From Treponema sp. (GTDB lineage: Bacteria > Spirochaetota > Spirochaetia > Treponematales > Rectinemataceae): a stretch of DNA of 12,994 nt. The position numbers and the translations under genes were made by a program. The DNA is taken from positions 1 to 12,994 of the forward strand of contig JAAYWE010000160.1 in the NCBI GenBank assembly GCA_012516755.1. The letters are read 5' to 3'. This document shows, piece after piece, positions 6,878 to 12,994 of this stretch. Every line of letters begins with the position of its first letter. Position 1 is the first letter of the stretch. The notes under the pieces are model-generated. The model had not been told where the DNA came from, ran no database searches, and was given only the letters and a program-made list of their open reading frames with translations.

Positions 6878-7909
6878 ATGCGCAAGATCTTTCTATCGGT
6901 ACTAATGCTGTTCTGCCTATTGCCCTTGATGTCAACAAGCGCGCAGGCAACACCAGATTACAAGTCACTAACCGTTTATACGGCTCTGCCGGAATCCGAG
7001 CTCCCGACATATTTCAGCCAGTTCGAAAAAGATACTGGAATCAAGATCCAATATGTCAGACTCTCTGCTGGCGAGCTGCTTGCTCGTGTAAGAGCGGAAA
7101 AGAACAATCCCCAGGCTACCGTCTGGTTTGGCGGTTCCTACGACAACTTTGTACCCGCAATCTCCGAGGGTCTCCTCGAAGCCTATCAGTCTCCTGAACT
7201 TGTAAACATTCCGAAGGTGTACTGGGACGTAAAGGGCTATGCAAATCCCTTCTATGTGGGAGCAATTGGCTTTGCATGCAACACCGATTGGTTCAAGAAG
7301 AAAGGCTTGGCCTACCCTACCTCTTGGGATGATCTCTTGAAGCCCGAATTCAAGGGTCAAATCTCGATGGCTCACCCAAGCACTTCAGGAACTTCCTATA
7401 CAATCCTTGCAACTATTGTCCAGATGCGTGGTGAAGAAGCCACCTGGAAATACTTTTCCGCTCTCAATCAGAATATTCGTCAGTATACCAAATCGGGGAC
7501 GACTCCTCCTATGGATGTAGGCCTCGGAGAAGCGGCCATTGGAATCACATTCTCTCATGATGGCCTCAAACCGGCATTCGAAGGCTACCCTGTTGCCCTA
7601 TCCTTCCCTAAAGATGGCACAGGTTACGAAATTGGCTGCATGGCGCTGATAAAGAATGGCCCATCAAAAGAAACATCAAATGGCAAACGATTTATCGACT
7701 GGATGTTGTCAAAGCGCGGGCAAGACCTCTTCGAGACTTCTAAATCCTTTAGAATACCGGTAAATTCACAGGCAACTCCACCCAAGGGCTCAATTTCGGT
7801 CGACAGTCTCAAGGTCATCGACTATGATCCCATATGGGCTGGTCAGAACAGAAATCGCCTAATCGAGCAATTCAATAAAGTAGTCGCGGCGGCAAGCAAC
7901 CTGAAGTAG
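6878..7909 (+). CDS. Periplasmic substrate-binding protein of an FbpA/AfuA-type ABC importer, probably sugar-phosphate binding
   Basis: This 343-residue binding protein delivers its ligand to the permease encoded next. Strong AAAGGAGG (6864-6871) precedes the ATG by 6 bases. A signal peptide covers residues 1-24, ending STSAQA, and there is no lipobox, so the protein is free in the periplasm. The mature part begins with the family strand SLTVYTALPE; ARVRAEKNNPQATVWFGG, GAIGFACNTDWFKKKGL, TSWDDLLKPEFKG and SMAHPSTSGTSYT follow. Iron-binding FbpA proteins have a Tyr-Tyr pair after the GEA segment; here the place holds TFSHDG (His227, Asp228), with Glu251 23 residues beyond Asp228. From memory, AfuA uses a His-Asp and a Glu at this same spacing to hold hexose phosphates. 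The iron annotation usual for the family is therefore doubtful. Two flanking sugar-kinase genes point the same way. Ligand identity is inference. Confidence 0.88.
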   Translation: MRKIFLSVLMLFCLLPLMSTSAQATPDYKSLTVYTALPESELPTYFSQFEKDTGIKIQYVRLSAGELLARVRAEKNNPQATVWFGGSYDNFVPAISEGLLEAYQSPELVNIPKVYWDVKGYANPFYVGAIGFACNTDWFKKKGLAYPTSWDDLLKPEFKGQISMAHPSTSGTSYTILATIVQMRGEEATWKYFSALNQNIRQYTKSGTTPPMDVGLGEAAIGITFSHDGLKPAFEGYPVALSFPKDGTGYEIGCMALIKNGPSKETSNGKRFIDWMLSKRGQDLFETSKSFRIPVNSQATPPKGSISVDSLKVIDYDPIWAGQNRNRLIEQFNKVVAAASNLK

Positions 7910-7937
7910 AATTGATCAGGTAGATTGAGCATTTATG

Positions 7938-7967
7938 GAGGTGCGCGAAATTTTCTTTGCGCACCTC
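7938..7967 (+). promoter_or_regulatory. Intercistronic hairpin between binding protein and permease genes
   Basis: GAGGTGCGC (7938-7946) and GCGCACCTC (7959-7967) form a perfect 9-bp stem with a 12-base loop, starting 29 bases after the binding-protein stop. No T run follows. It is therefore more likely an mRNA-stabilising or partially attenuating structure, which would let the binding protein be made in excess over the membrane components. It lies in a stretch that could be read as a 5' extension of the permease and argues against that extension. Confidence 0.75.
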
Positions 7968-8023
7968 TTGTGCAAAAGCGATATGACTGCACAATCTTCA
8001 TTCCAAAGGAACCTGAGATTTTA

Positions 8024-9715
8024 ATGAGAGAAAACACTCGCCTTTCGGTAGCGCATCTTGTGCGTGATCCGGTACTTTTATTTCTAGTAATCCTGGTATT
8101 CGTAGGGCTTTTTCTTTTTATAATATTTCCCCTATGCAAGATATTTGCATATAGTGTAACGGATAATGATGGCAATTTGAGTTTTCAAGCCGCTTGGGAT
8201 ATGTTAAAATCTCGCTCATATCTCCAACCGCTCAAGAATTCTATGATGTTGGGTATTACGACAGGTATTCTCGCAACTATCATTGGATATGTCTTTGCAT
8301 ATGCCCTGACTCGTGTAGATATGCCACTGAAGGGATTTTTCAAGACAATAGCGACTATCCCCATAATCTCTCCGCCTTTTATTCTTTCTCTATCGATGAT
8401 CTTTCTTTTTGGGCGAAATGGGCTGATAACTCGCAGGCTTTTAGGCATCGAAGACGCAAATGTCTATGGAATGCATAGCCTTGTTGTTGTCCAGACAATT
8501 TCTTTTTTTCCGATAGCCTACCTTACGCTGACCGGCACTCTTTCGAAATTAAATCCAGCGGTGGAAGATGCAGCACTGAATCTTGGTGCCTCTAAGGCTC
8601 GAATTTTCCGAACTGTAACTTTGCCGCTTTCGGTGCCGGGTATCCTCAGCTCTTTTTTGCTTGTGTTCATTCAATCCATGGAGGATTTCAGCAATCCAGC
8701 GGTCATTTCGGGAAGTTTCTCCACTCTTGCTGTAGAGGCGTACAGAACCATTACAGGCATGTACGATATGAGAGGCGGTTCTTTGATGGCGCTCTTGCTA
8801 CTCATACCGACCCTGATCGCCTTTCTGTTGCAGAAATATTGGCTATCGGGCAAGTCTTTTGTAACAGTCACGGGAAAACCCACTGTATCGCAGCAGCAGA
8901 GCAAGGATCCTAAGATGATATGGCCCCTCTTTGCATTCTGCATGCTGGTTGCGCTGGTTATTCTCTTGTTCTATGGAACGGTTCTCGTGGGCGCTTTTGT
9001 CAAGGTCTGGGGCATAAACTTTAGCTTTACCTGGGCGCACTTCAAATACGTAATGACTCTCGGTTGGATTCCGCTGAGAAATTCCGTTGTGCTCGCCATG
9101 GCGTCTACGCCGATTGCTGGGCTTCTTGGAATGATCATTGCTTTCCTGGTTGTGCGCAAGGAATTCCCCGGCAGACGAGCAATGGAGTTTATCTCCATGC
9201 TGACTTTTGCGGTCCCTGGAACCGTTGTGGGAATTGGGTATATTCTCGCATTCAATGACAAACCATTTATGTGGACAGGATCGGCTTTTTTGCTAATAAT
9301 GGCATTTGCATTCAGAAATATGCCTGTGGGAATTGAAGCAGGAACTTCGACGCTCTTGCAGATCGATAGATCGATCGAGGAGGCTTCGACAATACTCGGC
9401 GCTACAGGGGCTGTTACTTTTCGGCGCATAAGCTTACCGATGCTCAAGCAGGCATTTTTTTCCGGCCTTGTATACTCATTCGTTCGCGCCATGACAGCGG
9501 TGAGCACAGTAATCTTTCTTATCTCGCCGCGCTGGAATTTGGCTACAATCAGCATTTTTTCTCTTTTCGAATCGAGCAAGTATTCGGATGCCGCGGCCTA
9601 TATTATAGTCATGATACTTTTTATCGTTGTTGCTATCGGCGTGCTCAACCTTTTGGTGGGCTTCCTGGGTCGAGGCGGTCCTTCAGCAAGTGGAGGCAGC
9701 AGTGAGCGAGCGTGA
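8024..9715 (+). CDS. ABC importer permease, fused two-domain (FbpB/AfuB type)
   Basis: A 563-residue inner-membrane protein with two tandem BPD_transp_1 domains, so one chain replaces the usual permease dimer. The first EAA loop is EDAALNLGASKARIF..TLPL (from Glu181) and the second EEASTILGATGAV..ISLPM (from Glu452). Hydrophobic helices surround each, beginning with VLLFLVILVFVGLFLFIIF near residue 20. The ATG at 8024 is chosen. A longer frame from a TTG at 7925 would run through the intercistronic hairpin and add 33 hydrophilic residues unlike the family. A weak AAGGA lies at 8006-8010 and a GAG at 8015-8017. Sharing the operon with the binding protein upstream and overlapping the ATPase downstream makes it the channel of the same importer. 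Confidence 0.94.
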   Translation: MRENTRLSVAHLVRDPVLLFLVILVFVGLFLFIIFPLCKIFAYSVTDNDGNLSFQAAWDMLKSRSYLQPLKNSMMLGITTGILATIIGYVFAYALTRVDMPLKGFFKTIATIPIISPPFILSLSMIFLFGRNGLITRRLLGIEDANVYGMHSLVVVQTISFFPIAYLTLTGTLSKLNPAVEDAALNLGASKARIFRTVTLPLSVPGILSSFLLVFIQSMEDFSNPAVISGSFSTLAVEAYRTITGMYDMRGGSLMALLLLIPTLIAFLLQKYWLSGKSFVTVTGKPTVSQQQSKDPKMIWPLFAFCMLVALVILLFYGTVLVGAFVKVWGINFSFTWAHFKYVMTLGWIPLRNSVVLAMASTPIAGLLGMIIAFLVVRKEFPGRRAMEFISMLTFAVPGTVVGIGYILAFNDKPFMWTGSAFLLIMAFAFRNMPVGIEAGTSTLLQIDRSIEEASTILGATGAVTFRRISLPMLKQAFFSGLVYSFVRAMTAVSTVIFLISPRWNLATISIFSLFESSKYSDAAAYIIVMILFIVVAIGVLNLLVGFLGRGGPSASGGSSERA

Positions 9716-10838
9716 TTTCAGTGCAAGAAGTTCCAATGTGTCTCTTATTGATCTAACAAAGAGGTTCAAAAGTCTCGATGGCTCTGGCGAGGTTTTGGCT
9801 GTCGATGATGTCAATCTGGAAGTCAAAACCGGCGAACTGGTGACGATTCTTGGTCCATCGGGCTGTGGTAAGACAACGACGCTCAGAATGATAGCAGGCT
9901 TCGAGTACCCTACTTCTGGCTCGATTCTTATAGGGGATAAGGATGTAGCCAAGATTCCGCCCAACAAGCGCGGGCTATCCATGGTCTTTCAGAGCTATGC
10001 CCTGTTTCCGCATCTAACGATCTATGAGAATGTGGCCTATGGACTACGGGTACAAAAGCTGCCAGCCAGGGAGATTCGCGAGCGTACTGAGCGTGCGCTA
10101 GATCTCATGCAGCTAACAACTATGGCCAAGCGCTACCCGAGCCAAGTGTCCGGCGGTCAACAACAGAGAATTGCCCTGGCCCGCGCTATAGTGATAGAAC
10201 CCAGTGTGCTTCTTTTCGATGAACCGCTCTCGAACCTCGATGCCAAACTTCGAGAATATATGCGCGATGAACTTCGAAAACTGCAGAAAAGGCTAGGAAT
10301 TACAAGCCTCTATGTGACTCATGACCAGGGCGAAGCAATGGCTATATCCGATAGAGTCGTGATTATGAAGGAAGGTCGGATTCAACAGGTTGGAACACCT
10401 CGCGAAATCTATGCCTTTCCGCAGTCGAGATTCGTTGCGGACTTTATGGGCAAAGCGAATTTTCTCGAGGTCGAGGTGCTGGGCACCGATGGCGAATCCG
10501 CACGGATCGATATTGGAGGCAAGACTTTTATAGTGCCGAGGGCCGGCAGGGTAAGGCCGAATAGCGGTAGTGCGCTATTGGTAGCGAGGCCCGAGGCTTT
10601 GAGGCTTATATCGCTCGCTAATGTTGAAAATGAAATCCCTCTCAAGGGCTGTGTAGATCGCTTCACTTACTTCGGCAATATCGCGCGTTATGAGGTTGCT
10701 ACAGAAAATGGCCCCTTGCTTATAGAGAGCTACAACCCAGAGGCATCCTCTATCTTCGAGGAGGGAGACAATGTTGGCGTTTTGATCGACTTTGAATCTG
10801 TAAGGCTTCTACCGCCCGAAGACAAGGAACAACAATGA
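9702..10838 (+). CDS. ABC importer ATP-binding protein (PotA/FbpC/AfuC type)
   Basis: A 378-residue ATPase that powers the importer at the cytoplasmic face. Walker A is GPSGCGKTT (residues 51-59). The Q loop lies in VFQSYALFPH, the signature is SGGQQQR (from 150), Walker B is LLFDEP (Asp173, Glu174), the D loop is SNLDAKLR, and the switch is VTHDQ with His207. Residues ~280-378 form the TOBE-type regulatory domain of the spermidine/iron/sugar-phosphate importer class. The start is GTG 9702, 5 bases after GGAGG (9692-9696), giving a 14-base out-of-frame overlap with the permease. A longer frame from 9627 lies wholly inside the permease and has no support. Full length, with all catalytic residues present. 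Confidence 0.95.
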   Translation: MSERDFSARSSNVSLIDLTKRFKSLDGSGEVLAVDDVNLEVKTGELVTILGPSGCGKTTTLRMIAGFEYPTSGSILIGDKDVAKIPPNKRGLSMVFQSYALFPHLTIYENVAYGLRVQKLPAREIRERTERALDLMQLTTMAKRYPSQVSGGQQQRIALARAIVIEPSVLLFDEPLSNLDAKLREYMRDELRKLQKRLGITSLYVTHDQGEAMAISDRVVIMKEGRIQQVGTPREIYAFPQSRFVADFMGKANFLEVEVLGTDGESARIDIGGKTFIVPRAGRVRPNSGSALLVARPEALRLISLANVENEIPLKGCVDRFTYFGNIARYEVATENGPLLIESYNPEASSIFEEGDNVGVLIDFESVRLLPPEDKEQQ

Positions 10839-11728
10839 TCTATACAGAACAGTTCGATATTGCATTCTTGGGTCAGTACACAAAGGACAGAATCGTTGAT
10901 AAAAATGGTTCACGCATTGTAAATGGCGGAGCGTACTACTATGGCGCTGCCGCAGCGGCTGCCATGGGATTGAAGGTAGCAGCCATAACACGCCTGGCAG
11001 AGGAAGATTTTCCCAGCTTTAGCCCACTCATAGAACGAGGCGTAAGGGTTAAAGCCATTGCTACTCCAAAATCGACATGCCTTAGACTATTCTATCCATC
11101 GAATAACCCTGACGAGCGCATTCTTTCGGTTACTTCTATAGCTCAGCCTTTCGAGCCTTCGGATATCGAATCGGTTTCAGCACCAATCTGGTCTATCGGC
11201 GCTTCAATCCGAGGCGAAGTGAGTCTAGAGGTCCTAAAGGCGATCAAGGCCAAAAACGCGCGTATAGGTCTCGATGCACAGGGATTTGTGCGAGTCGTAC
11301 GAGATGGTCAGCTTGCATATGACTCGGACTGGCCTGAGAAAAGAGAAGTCCTCTCTCTAGTAGATGTATTCAAAGCAGATGTCGTAGAGGCGGAGATATT
11401 GACAGGAACTAGAGATCTGTATGAAGCTGCCCGTATTCTCGCTAGATTTGATGTTCCGGAGTTCGTTCTGACACACGGAGGTGGCGTGGTGGTCTATGCT
11501 GAAGGATCTTTCTTCGAAGCACCATTTCTGCCAAAAACAATGGAAGGAAGAAGTGGCCGAGGAGACACTTGTCTATCCTCTTACCTTAGCGCGCGCATCT
11601 TTATGCCACCAAAAGCGGCTACCCTCTGGGCAGCGGCGCTGACAAGCCTCAAAATGGAAACTCTGGGGCCATTTTTGGGCACCCGCGATGATGTCGAGCA
11701 AGCTATCCGAGAACGATATAGCATATAG
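10835..11728 (+). CDS. PfkB/ribokinase-family sugar kinase-like protein (copy 2)
   Basis: This 297-residue PfkB-fold protein is clearly a paralogue of the kinase at 5802-6689. They share the start (DI.F.G...KD.I.D), the GGA.YY..AAAA sugar-site region, P.(S/T)T..R, LDAQGF, FKADVVEAEILTG, and the catalytic segment GRSGRGDTCLSSYL with Asp244. Both end with a K.ME..GPF.GT..DV segment. As in copy 1, the usual GAGD motif is GRGD. The ATG overlaps the ATPase stop (ATGA), with AAGGAA at 10824-10829. Translational coupling to the importer indicates it acts on the imported compound or its first product. The two copies may form a heteromer or take successive steps; the substrate is unknown. Confidence 0.86.
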   Translation: MIYTEQFDIAFLGQYTKDRIVDKNGSRIVNGGAYYYGAAAAAAMGLKVAAITRLAEEDFPSFSPLIERGVRVKAIATPKSTCLRLFYPSNNPDERILSVTSIAQPFEPSDIESVSAPIWSIGASIRGEVSLEVLKAIKAKNARIGLDAQGFVRVVRDGQLAYDSDWPEKREVLSLVDVFKADVVEAEILTGTRDLYEAARILARFDVPEFVLTHGGGVVVYAEGSFFEAPFLPKTMEGRSGRGDTCLSSYLSARIFMPPKAATLWAAALTSLKMETLGPFLGTRDDVEQAIRERYSI

Positions 11729-11731
11729 AAT

Positions 11732-11746
11732 GGAGGTGTAGTTATA
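11732..11746 (+). promoter_or_regulatory. Ribosome binding site pointing at a non-standard ATA start
   Basis: GGAGG (11732-11736) follows the kinase-2 stop (TAG 11726-11728) and stands 7 bases before ATA (11744-11746), an ideal spacing. No ATG, GTG or TTG in the correct frame lies within reach of it; TTG 11759 is 22 bases away. The Shine-Dalgarno overlaps a tiny ATG-GAG-GTG-TAG reading frame at 11730-11741. Confidence 0.6.
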
Positions 11747-11758
11747 TCCAGATCTGTC

Positions 11759-12535
11759 TTGGAAATTGCCCTTTCCTTTGTACTGGCGGGTGTGTGGATT
11801 TCCGGGGCTACACTCCTTGGAGAAAAGCTTGGCAGTAAGAGAGCGGGGCTGATTACTAATCTACCATCCAGTATCCTTCTATCGCTCATATTTATGGCAC
11901 TTACAATGGGGCCGGAGTATGCGGCTGCCACAACTAAAGGTATCCCTGTCGGGATGACCATCGATACCCTCTTTACATTCGTTTTTATCCTGATGGCAAG
12001 AAAAGGGCTGAGTAAAGCCCTTACTATCAGCTTGATTGTATGGGCAATAACGGCCTATGTATTTATAAAATTGATTCCACCTCTTGGAATGGCGGGCGCG
12101 ATCGGTCTATATGTCCTAGTGACTGCCTTATGCTTTATTCTTGCAGAGGGGGTTTTGCATATCCGCTCAGTTCCGCACAAGGAAACGACTTTTTCCTGGA
12201 AGCAAATTCTTTTAAGGGCTCTTTTTGCCGGAACGGTCGTGGCCGGAGCCGTGACGATAGCGCAATTTGCGCCGCCCTATATGACTGGCATTTTAGCAAC
12301 TTTTCCAGCTGTGCTTTCTAGTACCCTCGTTATTTTCACATTGAGCCAGGGAGCGGACTTTGCACGAGCCACTGGTAAGATACTCATCCTTTCTTCGAGC
12401 AATATCATTATATATGCATGGATAGCAGGTTTGACCTTTCCATCGCTTGGACCATGGATAGGAACTATCCTTTCCTTTGCAACCTCGGTAGCCTATGTTG
12501 CTCTGCTTGGTAAGCTTACCGCAAAGATCAAATAA
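11759..12535 (+). CDS. Duplicated GlpM-like integral membrane protein, about nine helices
   Basis: At least 258 residues, almost entirely hydrophobic. Helices are predicted near 2-21, 31-50, 62-80, 87-106, 109-131, 151-171, 177-197, 208-227 and 231-251. The first four helices repeat in the last four: AG 10-11 with 157-158, Gly30 with 177, Pro36 with 183, Gly51 with 198, and A-x-AT-x-K 55-60 with 202-207, all at a constant offset of 147. The repeated unit resembles small four-helix GlpM proteins (AGL...FP pattern, then G..AL..T). The start is uncertain. TTG 11759 is the first standard start codon in frame, but GGAGG (11732-11736) is 7 bases before an in-frame ATA at 11744, which would add ISRSV. 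It is probably the last gene of the importer operon. Function is unknown; transport or membrane-related. Confidence 0.75.
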   Translation: MEIALSFVLAGVWISGATLLGEKLGSKRAGLITNLPSSILLSLIFMALTMGPEYAAATTKGIPVGMTIDTLFTFVFILMARKGLSKALTISLIVWAITAYVFIKLIPPLGMAGAIGLYVLVTALCFILAEGVLHIRSVPHKETTFSWKQILLRALFAGTVVAGAVTIAQFAPPYMTGILATFPAVLSSTLVIFTLSQGADFARATGKILILSSSNIIIYAWIAGLTFPSLGPWIGTILSFATSVAYVALLGKLTAKIK

Positions 12536-12718
12536 GTGAGCCTAAAGGCGCTGCTCAGAAGGATTTGCCAAAGGCCAGCTTCCATCGTATTCTAGATAAT
12601 CAGGATATCAGGATCCATAAAATGGGAGGCCACCCAAATCTTCGGATAGCCTCCCTAAATCCAATCAAGACATCATATCAGCTGATAGGAATGCGTAAAA
12701 TGCCTCTTTATGCTTTCC
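12536..12718. other. Convergent intergenic region
   Basis: 183 bases separate the end of the membrane-protein gene from the end of the 5'-nucleotidase gene. It holds a strong hairpin (12624-12655) and a 12-bp perfect palindrome TATCAGCTGATA (12676-12687). No gene, tRNA or start signal was seen on either strand. Confidence 0.7.
12624..12655 (-). terminator. Hairpin between convergent genes, probable terminator of the 5'-nucleotidase gene
   Basis: GGGAGGC (12624-12630) and GCCTCCC (12649-12655) form a perfect 7-bp stem. On the + strand the loop contains a small inner ATC-TTCG-GAT hairpin, a stable C(UUCG)G tetraloop. Read on the - strand the stem is followed by ATTTTAT, a weak U run about 65 bases past the nucleotidase stop. 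On the + strand only TAAAT follows, so action on the importer operon is less sure. Confidence 0.6.
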
Positions 12719-12994
12719 CTATTTCTTGAATACAATATTGTCGTTTGTTATGGTGCCAAGATATTTGATATAGGACATAAAGACTTCAGCGTCAGTTGGA
12801 TAGTCGTTCTGGGCCTTACCTATGAGCATTCTATAATCATCTCCACCATTGAAGATAAAGTTCAGCGTCGCGATCGTGTATTCCTTCTCGGGATCTACTG
12901 GCTCGCCTCCTATCATAATATTCGAAACCCGATCACCTGCTGGTTTCGACGCATCGAGCGTATAGGTGAGATTGGCCACATGCGGGAAGCGACC
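12719..12994 (-). CDS. 5'-nucleotidase/UshA family, C-terminal domain (N-terminal part outside window)
   Basis: The frame is open to the window edge, giving 91 C-terminal residues. They match the substrate-binding C-terminal domain of periplasmic or surface 5'-nucleotidases and 2',3'-cyclic phosphodiesterases: GRFPHVANLTYTLDASKPAGDRV (in two parts, GRFPHVANLTYTLD and SKPAGDRV), then GGEPVDPEKEYTIATLNFI and FNGGDDY, which carries the family's N-GGD-Y nucleotide-stacking motif. The catalytic metallophosphatase domain lies upstream beyond the window. The enzyme would release nucleosides and phosphate from nucleotides outside the cytoplasm. It converges on the importer operon and is a separate unit. 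The GTG at 12979 is an internal codon, not the start. Confidence 0.87.
   Translation of the reverse strand, partial: GRFPHVANLTYTLDASKPAGDRVSNIMIGGEPVDPEKEYTIATLNFIFNGGDDYRMLIGKAQNDYPTDAEVFMSYIKYLGTITNDNIVFKK

Noticed and set aside
7925..8023. 5' extension of the permease from TTG 7925
   Set aside because: It would encode the intercistronic hairpin and 33 polar residues not typical of the family; ATG 8024 leads directly into the first helix.
8971..9579. 202-codon open frame on the - strand inside the permease gene
   Set aside because: Antisense to the second permease domain, including its EAA loop; its composition looks like a shadow of hydrophobic codons.
6878..10838. Annotation of the importer as a ferric iron (FbpABC) or spermidine (Pot) system
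   Set aside because: The binding protein lacks the Tyr-Tyr iron pair, and sugar-kinase neighbours do not fit; similarity to those families reflects the shared importer class only.
11726..11728. TAG readthrough producing a kinase-membrane protein fusion, since both are in one frame
   Set aside because: A strong Shine-Dalgarno lies between the two genes, which points to separate initiation, and no readthrough signal is evident.
12676..12687. 12-bp perfect palindrome TATCAGCTGATA as an operator
   Set aside because: It lies between two gene ends, away from any start, with no second copy in the window; chance occurrence is plausible.

Overview
The window is about 13 kb of a bacterial chromosome with roughly balanced base composition, dense genes, strong GGAGG-type ribosome binding sites and several stop/start overlaps. 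A periplasmic binding protein with a signal-peptidase-I type leader, plus a UshA-type 5'-nucleotidase, point to a diderm. An indolepyruvate:ferredoxin oxidoreductase coupled to an ADP-forming acyl-CoA synthetase points to an anaerobe that ferments amino acids. A spirochaete or a similar anaerobic diderm would fit, but the sequence alone does not settle the phylum. No phage, IS, CRISPR, tRNA or rRNA is visible.

Region 1 (1-5772, + strand) is amino-acid and nitrogen metabolism. It opens with the C-terminal three quarters of a type I glutamine synthetase, closed by a clear rho-independent terminator. Then comes a tightly overlapping operon iorA-iorB-acd. IorAB would convert aryl-2-oxoacids (transaminated aromatic amino acids) to aryl-acetyl-CoA and reduced ferredoxin. 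The acyl-CoA synthetase would release the free acid and make ATP. Two oddities stand out: IorA has no C-terminal 2x[4Fe-4S] module, and the synthetase has its ATP-grasp half in front of its CoA-ligase half.

Region 2 (5802-12535) looks like one uptake and phosphorylation locus. A PfkB-family kinase (- strand) is divergent from an operon on the + strand: binding protein, intercistronic hairpin, fused two-domain permease, ATPase, second PfkB-family kinase, nine-helix membrane protein. By general similarity the ABC system belongs with 'iron(III)/spermidine' FbpABC-type importers. However, the binding protein lacks the paired tyrosines of iron binders. It carries a His-Asp...Glu set at the spacing I recall for the sugar-phosphate binder AfuA. 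With two flanking sugar-kinase paralogues, uptake of a phosphorylated (or otherwise polar) carbohydrate is the better prediction. The last membrane protein is an internal duplication that resembles two GlpM-like units joined through an extra helix, so the halves would be inverted in the membrane.

Region 3 (12536-12994) is a convergent intergenic space with a hairpin, followed by the C-terminal end of a 5'-nucleotidase on the - strand that runs off the window.
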